From Marchantia polymorpha subsp. ruderalis (Eukaryota; Streptophyta; Marchantiopsida; Marchantiales; Marchantiaceae), in assembly GCA_037833965.1 (NCBI GenBank), contig AP031355.1, positions 13,479,501-13,543,500 of the forward strand: DNA of 64,000 nucleotides, given 5' to 3'. The position numbers and the translations under genes are program-made. The notes beneath the pieces were generated by a model. The model was not told the origin of the DNA. It made no database searches and was given only the letters and a program-made list of their open reading frames with translations. Below, in pieces: positions 37,440 through 46,337 of the stretch (position 1 is the first letter of the stretch; every line of letters starts with the position of its first letter).

Positions 37440-37690
37440 AGGTAACCATGGTCAACATGATGAACGCAGTTGATGTTATGTGGTCGACAATGAGGGCCGA
37501 TAATCAATGTTGACGGTGACTGTGACTGTGACGGTCGATAATTGTCATGACAGTTAACGATGACGGTGACGGTCGCAAGCAATGATAACGGACGGTCGAG
37601 GAAGCAATTAGTCGCGGACAACAACAAAGAACAGTCACAGGCGACAATCACGGATAGTCACGGTTGCAAGTGCAAGTGACACAGTGGCAG
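37440..37690. repeat. GAC-rich imperfect repeat block 4
   Basis: GTGACTGTGACTGTGACGGTC and GACGGTGACGGTCGCAAGC-like units, related to the block at 33880-34080. It ends next to Copia copy 2. Confidence 0.5.
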
Positions 37691-37889
37691 GCTGATTAGT
37701 GCTTTGGCAAAAGTAGTGTTATAGGTCAAGAGCGTTATATTATTATAGTCAAGAGCATGTAAATAATTAAGCTAGTCATTGAGCGTGTAACGTTTTTGTC
37801 ATTATAGATGTGTAATTCATTGATATCACATCATTGAAAGTAGGGGAGAGTTCTCAAGGTGTCCATATCGACAAGTGAAAATTTTCAGA

Positions 37890-38165
37890 GTTCATCGTCA
37901 AGATTGACTAGCTCAATCATGAAAGTTACTCTCAATATGAATTAGCTCAAGATCCAAAGTTTATCGTGAGTTTTGACTAGCTCAATCATGAAAGTTACTC
38001 TCAATATAAATTAGCTCAATTTCCAAAGTTTATCGTCAGTTTTGACAAGTTCAATCATCAAATTTTAAAGTCAAAATTGACTAGCTCAATCATCAAAGTT
38101 TATCGTCAAGATTGACTAGCTCAATCACTAGAGTTTACTGTCAATCTTGACTAGCTCAATCATTT
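37890..38165 (-). repeat. 35-bp tandem repeat, inverted relative to the array at 38935-39285
   Basis: About seven degenerate units of TTTATCGTCAAGATTGACTA followed by GCTCAATCATCAAAG. This is the reverse complement of the unit in the right-hand array. Both derive from the Copia RNase H sequence encoding IELIKTNDKLN. Confidence 0.75.
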
Positions 38166-38261
38166 AACCATTTGATCAGATCATTGAAAGAGTGGTAGAG
38201 TTTTCAGAATGTCTATTGACAAGTGAAAATTTTTGCTCACGAATATAGGTGTGTGGAATTT

Positions 38262-38866
38262 GATCATTATGTGATTAATGATCAAGATGAGCACCGGTAT
38301 ATAGCTATGGGAAAGCTTGATCATTGTGTGATCAATGATGAAGATCAACACCGGTATATAACTATGGGGAAGTTTGATCATTGTGTGATTAATGATCAAG
38401 ATGAACATCGATATATAGCTATGATAAAGTTTGATCATTATGTCATTAATGATCAAGATGAGCATCGGTATATAGCTATGAAAAAGTTTGATCATTGTGT
38501 GATTAATGATCAAGATGAACACCGATATATAGCTATGAGAAAGTTTGGTCATTATGTCATTAATGATCAAGATGAGCATCGGTATATAGCTATGAAAAAG
38601 TTTGATCATTGTGTGATTAATGATCAAGATGAGCACCGGTATATAGCTATGGAAAAGTTTGATCATTGTGTGATTAATGATCAAGATGAGCACCTATATA
38701 TAGCTATGAGAAAGTTTGATCGTTGTGTCATTAATGATAAAGATGAGCACCGGATATAGCTATGAAAAAGTTTGATCGTTGTGTCATTAATGATCAAGAT
38801 GAGCACCGGTATATAGCTATGTGAAAGTTTGATCATTATGTCATTAATGATCAGGATGAGCACGGT
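38262..38866 (+). repeat. 57-bp tandem repeat, about 10.6 units
   Basis: Unit: GATCATTGTGTGATTAATGA, then TCAAGATGAGCACCGGTATA, then TAGCTATGAAAAAGTTT. Ten full units (one of 56 bp) plus a partial one. As 57 is divisible by 3, the plus strand encodes a 19-residue repeat (DHCVINDQDEHRYIAMKKF), open for 178 codons at 38223-38759. The minus strand is also open for 170 codons at 38693-38181. The unit resembles a single-copy Copia stretch at 35460-35520 (EFDYFVSNDQDDYWYNL). Confidence 0.9.
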
Positions 38867-38934
38867 ACAAATTATGTATAGTAGAGTGAAGCACAACAAT
38901 AACATATATTTTTTCAGACAAGAATGTATAATAC

Positions 38935-39285
38935 AATGATTAAGCTAGTCAAGATAGATGGTAGATTTTAGTGATTGAACTAATCAATCTTGACGATAAA
39001 CTCTGATGATTGAGCTAGTCAATCTTGACGATAAACTTTGGTAATTGAGCTAGTCAAAATTGATGATTAATTCTAGTGATTAAGCTAGTCAAGATTGACA
39101 GTAAAATCTATTGATTAAGCTAGTACATCTTGATAGTAAATTCTAGTGAATGAGCTAATCAAGATTGATGATAAATTCGAATGATTAAGCTAGAACATCT
39201 TGACAGTAAATTCTAGTGATTGAGCTTGTCTATCTTGATGGTAAACTCTTATGATTGAGCTAGTCAAGATTGATGATAAACTTAA
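38935..39285 (+). repeat. 35-bp tandem repeat, direct orientation
   Basis: About ten degenerate units of GATTGAGCTAGTCAAGATTG followed by ACGATAAACTCTAGT, running directly into the single-copy Copia RNase H end (DDKLNLTDSL). Confidence 0.8.
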
Positions 39286-39660
39286 TCTAACCGATTCGTT
39301 ACTCAAAGTTATTACTTTAGAGTGTTTGAGGCGACATTGTGATACTATGCAGGTTGAGCATGGATAGCACAAGTATAGGTTGCTAACATAGTATCTTCAG
39401 TTTTCTCTTTATATAATTACTCTATTATGTAATGGCTATGGCTTAGTTCTAGTTAACTGTTGTTTAAAGAGGAATCTTGTATTAGGTTTCTTTCTGAAAC
39501 TTCTCGCGGAGTAATTACATAGGTTACTATGGTGACTAGTTTTTTTGTTTTTCTTTAAAAATCAACAAAACTAAAAGATAATTGTGTAGAAGTAATCGTA
39601 TGAGTTAGGATGAGTAGCTTTTGAGGAGTTATGATATGATTAGTTAGAATTTGACTACGG

Positions 39661-39728
39661 CCGAAGATCTTCGGATCTTCGGCGCAACTTTTTCTGGACA
39701 TTGCAAGAGCTGCGTCTTCGGCGAAGAC
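39661..39728. repeat. Leader palindromes in copy C
   Basis: CCGAAGATCTTCGG (39661-39674, perfect 14-bp palindrome) and GTCTTCGGCGAAGAC (39714-39728, 7-bp arms) lie 216-283 bp before the start codon. Confidence 0.8.
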
Positions 39729-42226
39729 ATAGGAATCAAATTGAAATCGCACAACGGGCCAGATGACGTTCGCACGCGTCGGATGTTCTACTGGGCGCGG
39801 GAAGAGGCAATGTTAGGGCTTCAAGGGTAAGGGCATTACAAGGAGCCTTCGCGCCGACATTGCAATATCAAGCAAGAACGAACGAGAGTGAGAGAGAGCA
39901 AAATCGACCGACCTTGCTAGCAGCGAAGACGCAAATTGGAGACATGGCGCCCAAGAAGAGTGATAAGGTGTCGAAATTGGTTCCCTTGAAGGTGCCCTAT
40001 GAAGAATTGCGACCCTTCAGACGCGAGCTGAGCAAATTGCGGCTTGACTTTCTCTTGTGGAATTTAAATTGCGTCTCGGCAAGTATCTGTAAGGAGATAA
40101 TGGATAAGAACACGACCGAGGGCGTGGAGCTTCGAGGTAATCCCATGTTGTGAACAATTGAGCATTGGGCGAAGGTGATGGGACCGTGGGCAGGTAGCGA
40201 CGAAGATCTTTTGTTTGAGAAGAGTAGCTTGGGACTTGCGCACATTGAAGAATTCTCTTACCGACCACTCTTCAGTTCCGGGAGGCAGGGGACGAACGGG
40301 TGAAAGACAACGGATTACTAGATCCGAAGAGAAGGGCGATTGCTTTGGGAATCATGCATATCTTGCGACCGGCGCGCACGACGTATGTGACGGCCTGGCA
40401 AGTAGGGTTCTTCGAGCGAGACCTGAAGGGACAAAAAGTACATTGGACAAGGATCTTTTACGATCTTGTCTAGGTGAATGAGGGCTCCCTGTGGACGGGA
40501 CGGTTTATCAATCATATCACTCCTTTTCTGGTGAATTTCTACCAAGGCATGGGGTTGCTTACGAGGGAGAAGGAGAAACGATTTCCGAGGGAGTGGGAAA
40601 TCTTGACAGCCGAGTCCAGTGAAGGGATCGAAGACGATACCCGTCAACCCTCAATCCCACCATAGACAACAGCCCGAGGATCAGTTCAGGTGGACGTTGT
40701 GCAGAGACGGGAGAAGCCAGAGAGACGATTGGCGAAGAGAAGGAAAGTAGTGAGTGATGACGAGGGAGATTTGGCACTTGAAGTGAGAAGGACTGAAACG
40801 GAAGTAGAAGTAATTAGGCAGTCAAAAACTCGAGCGAGACCAAAGAAGAGGGCGAATTGAGGGTTGGTGGCAGATGAAGTGTCGGATAGCAGCGTAGAAA
40901 AGACAGTTGCCCCGATTGTGAGTACATCCGAAGTCGCAGTGGGCGAATCGACACAGGCTGTGGAGATGGAAGGACCTTCAGGGGTGTTAATCGAAGTTCC
41001 AGCGGATGCACCGGCAGAACCTTTGAAGGAAGGAATGAAGATAGTAAGTCCGAATTCTCTGTCTTCGGAGCGGACATGGTCTACGGGGAGTGAAGAAATA
41101 CCTCATCCGAAGATGAGCGAGGAATTGGTAAAGGAGCTTACACTGAGCGACGAAATACTTGAGCAGGTTGTTGCCCAGGTTGAAGGGACGGTGGAAGATG
41201 CCGCAGACATTGCATTGCCGTCATCTCCTGTGGAAGATGTGAGACCCGAAGGAGAGACAAAGACATTAAAGGAAGAACCGAAGGAGTTAGTTGTTTCCTT
41301 CCCCAACTTCTTGCAGGATAGTGTGGTTCCATTACTAAAGTATTTGGACATGAAGAGAGAGAAGTATGATGTGTCAAAGGAGGCAGGAATTATATGTGCA
41401 GTTAGTAAGGAATAGGACGAAGCTCAAGAGGGTAGTAGCAGAAAATTCCGCGACTGAATTGGCACGGGAGTGAGCGGCAAACTTGGCAACTGAGTGCGCG
41501 GCAGTGAAGGCGACATTGCAGGAGCGAGAAGCCCAGCTTCGGCAGAAGGAGATTGAGTGCGAAGTACTGTAGTTGAACCTGGCGAAGGAATCCGTAAGAT
41601 GTGTAGAGTTAGAAGAGACATATGGAGGACTTTGTATCTCCAATGAGAATGTACAAAAAGTGACAGTGGACTTGATCGCGAGGTTCGAGAAATCCAGGGA
41701 AGCGTACAATGAGGCAGTTAAACGATCGGAGTGATTGATCGTAACTGCGGAAAAACGCAAAAGGAATCATGTTGAAGAAGTTGCTAAGTTGGAAGCCCGA
41801 AGAGCCGAAGAAGTTTGTATCGCCGAAGAACTTAGGGGCAAAATCGCAGAGGCGAAGAAGGCAGAGGAAGATCTTCGTAGCAAGATTTTGGAGATTGAGG
41901 GTAAGTGCGAGGCGGAATTCCGACGTGCGGAGGAGCTATCAGCAAGTCTGACGGAGGGAGTCCGGAAGCATGAGGAGGAGTTAGCGAAGTGGGCCAAGAA
42001 ATTGGCAGATTGTGAGTCGGCCAGGACTTCGGAGGTCGAATGTAAATTGAAGGTTGAATTGGAATGTCGACGGTTGCAGGAGGAGTTAGGTGTGGGGCCT
42101 ACTTTTTTGTTTTTCTTTAAAAATTAATAAAAAAACATAAATATATGTGTGTAGAAGATAGTTATATAAGCTGGAAAGAGTATATTTATAGGAGTTATGA
42201 CAGGATTAGTTAGAATTAGTCTACGC

Positions 42227-42302
42227 CCGAAGATCTTCGGATCTTTGCGTCTTCGGCGCAGCCTTTTTGCGACGCACGAAGAGCTACGTCTTCGGCGAAG
42301 AC
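42227..42302. repeat. Leader palindromes in copy D
   Basis: CCGAAGATCTTCGG (42227-42240) and GTCTTCGGCGAAGAC (42288-42302), 215-290 bp before the start codon. Confidence 0.8.
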
Positions 42303-42516
42303 ATCAGAATCAATTTCAAATCACGCAACGGGCCGGACGAGGTTCGCACGCGTCGGGAGTTCTACGAGGCACATGAGACAGCAATGTTACAGCATCAAGG
42401 GTAAAGGCAGAAAGAGGAGACTGCGCGCCGACATTGCGATATCGAGCAAGAACAATCGAGAGCAAGAGGAATTGCAATCGAGCCAACCCGCGATCTGCGA
42501 AGCGCAAATTGAACAC

Positions 42517-42837
42517 ATGGCGCCCAAGAAGAGTGAGAAGGTGAGGAAATTGGTTCCCTTGAAGGTGCCGTATGAGGAATGTAGACCCTTCAGACACGAG
42601 TTGAGGGAGCTGCGGTTAGAATTTCTTTTGTGGAATTGGAATTGCGTATCAGCGAGTATCTGGAAGGAGGTTATGGACAAGAGCGCAACCGAAGGCGAGG
42701 AGCTCCGCGGTAATCCCATGTTGTGGACCGTTGAGCATTGGACGAAAGTCATGGGACCGTGCGCAGGAAGCGACGGAGACCTTCTGTTTGACAAGAAAAG
42801 CGTAAGACTTACGCGCGTCGAGGAATTCTCTTACTGA
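42517..42837 (+). CDS. Coiled-coil element protein D, N-terminal part
   Basis: ATG at 42517 is the start shared with C (MAPKKSEKVRKLVPLKVPYE). This 106-codon frame ends at TGA 42835, within a region that continues in relatives. It carries the family's most conserved segment: LEFLLWNWNCVSASIWKEV, then EGEELRGNPMLWTVEHWTKV, then GPCAGSDGDLLFDKKSVRLTR. The Trp-rich pattern suggests a small folded domain. I do not recognise it as RT, integrase, gag or transposase. A short frame-broken stretch (42838-43026) separates it from the long frame. Confidence 0.6.
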   Translation: MAPKKSEKVRKLVPLKVPYEECRPFRHELRELRLEFLLWNWNCVSASIWKEVMDKSATEGEELRGNPMLWTVEHWTKVMGPCAGSDGDLLFDKKSVRLTRVEEFSY

Positions 42838-43026
42838 GCTCTCCTCGAGACGGGATGACAAGGAACGAATGGATGGAAGACGGTCGATTATAAGGATCCG
42901 AAGAGAAGGGCGATCTTACGGCCAGCGCGCACGACTTATGTGACGGCCTGGCAGGTGGGATTCTTCGAGCGCATTTTGAAGTGACAGCGCGTACATTGGG
43001 CAAGGATCTTTTACGATATTGTCTGG

Positions 43027-44898
43027 GTGAATGCGTCTGGTCGATGGACGGGATTGATGACCAACCATCTTATCGCCTTTCTGGTGCATTTCTATCGAGG
43101 AATGGGATTGCTTACGAGGGAGGAGGAAAAGCAATTTCCAAGGGAGCGGGAGAGCTTTACAGTGGAGTCCTGTGAAGGGACCGAAGACGAGAACCCATCT
43201 CCTGCAATTCCGACACACACTACTGCTCGAGGACCAGTGCAGGTGGACGTGGTTCCAAGGCAGGAGCAACCAGAGAGGCGAGTGGCAAAGAAGAGGAAGG
43301 TCGTAAGCGATGATGAGGAGGAATTGGCCCACACAGTAAGAAGGGTGGATATGGAAGTGAGTGGAGCCAGACAGCACAGAGCTCGCGCAAGACCAAAGAA
43401 GAGGGCGAAACAGAGGATGGTGACAGTTCAGGTGTCAGATAGTAGTGTGGAGAAGACGGTGGCACCAATTGTGAACACATCCGAAGTCGCAAATAGCGAG
43501 GTAATGCGATCTGTGGAGTTAGGGGCACCTTCGGAGGCGTCAATTGAAGATCCGGCAGATACACCGGCAGAACCTTTGAACAAGGGAACGGAATTGATAA
43601 GTCCGATTTCTTTGTCTTCGGAGCGGACACGGTCTGCGCAAGGCGAAGGGACACCCCAGATGAAGATGAACGAGGACTTGGAGAAGGAGTTTACTTTGAG
43701 CGAGGAGATTCTGGAACAGGTTTTCGCAAGAGTAGGAGAAACAGTGGTGGAAGCTGAGGGCACTACACTGCCGACGTCTCCTGTGGAAGAGGTGAGACCC
43801 GAAGAAGGACAAAAGACTTCGGGCGGAGAAGTGAAGACATTGGAATTTACATTTCCTGAATTCTTGCAGGATAGTGTGGTACCATTATTGAAATACTTGA
43901 ACGGGAAGAGAAAGAAGTATGCTGTATTGAAGGAGCCGGGATTCTATGTTCAGATGATCAGGAATAGAACGAAGCTCAAGAGAGCAGTTGCAGTAAAGAA
44001 GGAGTGGGATTCCGCAACTACATTGGCACGGGAGCGAGCTGCAACCTTGTCAGCCGAGTGCGCAGCAATGAAGGCGACATTGAGGGAGCGAGAAGCCCAG
44101 CTTCAGGAGAAGGAAACCGAGTGTGAAGTGCTGCAGCTAAATCTAGAGAAGGAATCGGGACGCTGTGCAGAATTGGAAGAGACCTCCGGAGGACTTCGTA
44201 CCTCTAATGAGAATGCCCAGAAGGTAACAGTGGATTTGATGTCGAGGGTAGAGAAATCCAGGGAAGCTTACGATGCAGCAGTAAAAAGGGCGGAGCGATT
44301 GATCACGACAGCGGAGAAGCAAGAGAAGAAGCATATGGAAGACCTTGCCGCATTGGAAGTCCGAAGAGCCGAAGAAGCTCGCATCGCCGAAGAACTTCGG
44401 GGCAAGCTCGCAGGTACGAAGACGGCGGAGGAAGATCTTCGTAGGCAAATTTCAGAGATTGGGTCGAAGTGTGAAACTGAATTCCAACGTGCGGAGAAAC
44501 TATCAGCAAGTCTGTCGGCAGGAAATCAGAAGCATGAAGACGAGTTGAAGGATTGGGCCAAGAAATTGGCAGAGTACGAGTCGGCCAAGTCTTCGGAGGT
44601 CGAATGTAGATTAAAGGTTGAATCTGATTGTCGACGGTTACGGGATCAGTTAGGGGAAATCGGAGATGAGATCGGAAGAGTCACAGAGAAGAATGCAAAA
44701 GGCAGAGGATGCCTATCGTCGATTGCGGGAGGATTCAACCGACGTGTTGAGATTGCGGTTAGAGAAGTGCCTGAACGGGTTCGCGATGTGGAAATTGGAT
44801 TCGGTGAAGTGGTTGAAATTGGATCTGCTCGAGCGACGGCTGATGAGCGCGAAGTCCAGCAGATCCGCAGGACACAAACAGACTGTAGAGTTAGTTAA
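43027..44898 (+). CDS. Coiled-coil element protein D, main part (623 codons)
   Basis: The longest open frame of the family. Residues 5-30 complete the N-terminal domain (GRWTGLMTNHLIAFLVHFYR). Residues 83-96 (ERRVAKKRKVVSDD) and 118-131 (basic, PKKRAKQR) look like nuclear localisation signals. Residues 140-270 are an acidic Ser/Thr/Glu linker. Residues 278-299 hold the conserved EFLQDSVVPLLKYLNGKRKK. Residues about 330-560 are a continuous coiled coil rich in Glu, Lys, Ala and Arg. A one-base shift near 44660-44690 sends this frame off the true C terminus, which continues at 44666-45076; the last ~70 residues of this frame are therefore out of register. A nuclear, filament- or partner-binding protein is plausible; the function is unknown. 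Confidence 0.6.
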   Translation: MNASGRWTGLMTNHLIAFLVHFYRGMGLLTREEEKQFPRERESFTVESCEGTEDENPSPAIPTHTTARGPVQVDVVPRQEQPERRVAKKRKVVSDDEEELAHTVRRVDMEVSGARQHRARARPKKRAKQRMVTVQVSDSSVEKTVAPIVNTSEVANSEVMRSVELGAPSEASIEDPADTPAEPLNKGTELISPISLSSERTRSAQGEGTPQMKMNEDLEKEFTLSEEILEQVFARVGETVVEAEGTTLPTSPVEEVRPEEGQKTSGGEVKTLEFTFPEFLQDSVVPLLKYLNGKRKKYAVLKEPGFYVQMIRNRTKLKRAVAVKKEWDSATTLARERAATLSAECAAMKATLREREAQLQEKETECEVLQLNLEKESGRCAELEETSGGLRTSNENAQKVTVDLMSRVEKSREAYDAAVKRAERLITTAEKQEKKHMEDLAALEVRRAEEARIAEELRGKLAGTKTAEEDLRRQISEIGSKCETEFQRAEKLSASLSAGNQKHEDELKDWAKKLAEYESAKSSEVECRLKVESDCRRLRDQLGEIGDEIGRVTEKNAKGRGCLSSIAGGFNRRVEIAVREVPERVRDVEIGFGEVVEIGSARATADEREVQQIRRTQTDCRVS

Positions 44899-45076
44899 TT
44901 CATTTTCAGAGGAATTGAATGAGGCGCGCCAGAATGTAGAAGTAGAGATTGTAAACGTGTTGCGTAGATTAGGAGTAGAGAGTAGTTCAGACGATGCTGT
45001 AACCGTTACATCGGACGGCACAGCACTTGAGGCCGATTCGCCTCAGGCGGTTGATATCTCAGAGTTGTCATTGTGA
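44666..45076 (+). CDS. Coiled-coil element protein D, C-terminal part in shifted frame
   Basis: 136 codons in another frame from the main part: end of coiled coil, CLNGFAMWKLDSVKWLKLDL (conserved in every copy), a second short helix (VELVNSFSEELNEARQN), VLRRLGVESSSDD, and end SPQAVDISELSL. Joined to the main part by one indel, the protein would be about 830 residues including the N-terminal part. Confidence 0.6.
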   Translation: MRSEESQRRMQKAEDAYRRLREDSTDVLRLRLEKCLNGFAMWKLDSVKWLKLDLLERRLMSAKSSRSAGHKQTVELVNSFSEELNEARQNVEVEIVNVLRRLGVESSSDDAVTVTSDGTALEADSPQAVDISELSL

Positions 45077-45104
45077 ATAAAGAGGTCCAAGGCTCTCTCC
45101 TTGG
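45074..45104 (+). terminator. Stop-overlapping AATAAA and stem-loop (D)
   Basis: TGA 45074-45076 overlaps AATAAA 45076-45081. Arms CCAAGG (45087-45092) and CCTTGG (45099-45104), loop CTCTCT, followed by GGGGCTTTT. Compared with B, the outer stem pair is lost while the inner pairs are kept. Confidence 0.55.
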
Positions 45105-45798
45105 GGGGCTTTTCTATCAATTGACTTGTCTCAACTGTCATTTTGTCTTCGTTGTGTGTCCCTATACTAGTGTGTGATCCAGACATCGAGCACGGCGCGC
45201 TCCTGTTTGTCGAAGTTACCGCAATAGGAGTTGTGAATATTCGGCCTGGATGTCTTGGGTAGCCTGGGGTTACCACGGGATTTAAGCAAGTTTGGGTCTG
45301 TGTATACGGGTCAGTGTATTGAGATGTATGCAGTGCTAGGAAGTTTTAAAACTGAAGTGTTTGTCTGTTATTACATTAGGCAAGGCGGACATGAGATCGT
45401 AGGAGTCGCAAAGGAGAATGGAGAAGGCAGAGGAAGCATATCGTCAGCTACGGAACAAGTCAACCGACGAATTGAAGTTGCGTTTGGAGAAGTGTCCGAA
45501 CGGATTTGCGATGTGGGGATTGCAAACGGTGAAGTGGTTGAAGCTAGATTCGCTCGAGCCGTGGTTGATGAGCGCTAAGACCAGCGGATCCGCAGGACAC
45601 AAACAGATTGTAGAGTTAGATAACACATTTTCAGAGGGATTGAATGAGGAGCGCCAAAATGTAAAAGTAGAGATTGTAAACGTGTTGCGTAGGCTAGGAG
45701 TAGATGTAAGTTCAGATGACACCGTAACCGCTACATCGGACGGCACAGCCCCTGAGTCCGATTCGCCTCAAGCGGTTGATATTCCAGAGTTGCCATTG

Positions 45799-45830
45799 TG
45801 AATGAAGAGGCCCAAGGTTCTTTCCTTGGG
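45799..45830 (+). terminator. Stem-loop after the stop codon (C)
   Basis: TGA 45799-45801 is followed by arms CCCAAGG (45811-45817) and CCTTGGG (45824-45830), loop TTCTTT. The AATAAA is changed to AATGAA. Confidence 0.5.
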
Positions 45831-46337
45831 GTGCTTTTCGGTTAATTGGCTTGTCTTGACTGTAAACCTGCGTCCAATGTGTGTTTGTGTGCTGGTGTGT
45901 GATCCAGACATTGAGCACAGTGCGCTCTTGTTTATCGAACTTACCGCATCGGGAGTTGTGTGTATTCAGTTTGAGTGTTCTGAGTAGTCGAGTGCTCCTT
46001 GGGATTTAAGCAAGTTCAAGTCTGAGTATTCGGATCAGTGTGTCGGGATGTATACAATGCTGAGAAGTTTTCCCCCTGAAATATAAGTGTGGGATCGCAA
46101 GTGATTCCTACAGGTGTTGATTGGAAAAGTTTCAGGCTGTGGGTGTGGTTACGCACTACTCTACGGGTCTTCGGCTCTAGCTGGGTAGTGTCTTCTAGGA
46201 GTGGCATTGGCCTAAGAAGTAAAACTCCTAAATAGAATGCTATTTTGTGACAAATCATGACTTTTGTGGTTGTTTCTGTCCTCGTGAGATCGGATCTGTA
46301 CCATTATGCTACATTTTGGTATTTGTCTCTCATTACA

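Larger units (their letters stand above)
37800..39527 (+). pseudogene. Copia copy 2: pol tail with expanded minisatellites
   Basis: The ATCATTGAAAG...GACAAGTGAAAATTTT block found in copy 1 (35385-35440) occurs twice here, at about 37828 and 38185. RNase H C-terminal coding is recognisable at 39269-39400 (DDKLNLTDSLLKVITL). Between them lie a 35-bp array in inverted orientation, a 57-bp array, and a direct 35-bp array. The element is cut at 39527 by insertion of copy C and resumes at 46338. Confidence 0.7.
42091..45375 (+). mobile_element. Coiled-coil element copy D, nested in C, youngest copy
   Basis: Starts TGTGGGGCCTACTTTTTTG and ends GTCTGTTATTACA, with ttagg on both sides (42086-42090 and 45376-45380). 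Length 3285 bp. Its gene is the least broken of the family. The insertion lies inside the coding region of C, so D moved after C. No long terminal direct repeats, no transposase, no RT. Confidence 0.9.
39944..45801 (+). pseudogene. Decayed coiled-coil element protein (C), split by D
   Basis: ATG at 39944 (MAPKKSDKVSKLVPLKVPYEELRPF...). LDFLLWNLNCVSASICKEI and ELRGNPML are followed by TGA where relatives have Trp (about 40151). Further pieces: FYDLV followed by TAG in place of Trp (about 40471), 40864-41415 with the acidic linker and FLQDSVVPLLKYLDMKREKY, and coiled coil at 41735-42090. D interrupts after ECRRLQEELG. The gene resumes after 45380 and runs in frame at 45418-45801, with CPNGFAMWGLQTVKWLKL and the end SPQAVDIPELPL. 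Function unknown. Confidence 0.75.
39528..46337 (+). mobile_element. Coiled-coil element copy C, interrupted by copy D
   Basis: Starts TATGGTGACTAG (family consensus TGTGGTGCCTAG) and ends CATTACA at 46337. It is flanked by gttac on both sides (39523-39527 and 46338-46342), a perfect 5-bp duplication. The surrounding Copia sequence, rejoined, reads ATAGGTTACGAGATTTTTG, matching the uninterrupted Copia copy 1 (35870-35890). Without D and its duplication the element is about 3.5 kb. D is inserted at 42091-45375 within the coiled-coil coding part. Confidence 0.88.

Noticed and set aside
38181-38759. Long open frames on both strands of the 57-bp array as genes
   Set aside because: Openness follows from repeating one stop-free unit whose length is divisible by three. 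There is no start context or flanking coding sequence.
39835-39850. GGGCATTACAAGGAG in copy C looks like an LTR end followed by a primer site
   Set aside because: The same place in A and D reads GGCAATACGAGG and GGCAGAAAGAGG, so CATTACA here is chance and not a 5' LTR boundary.
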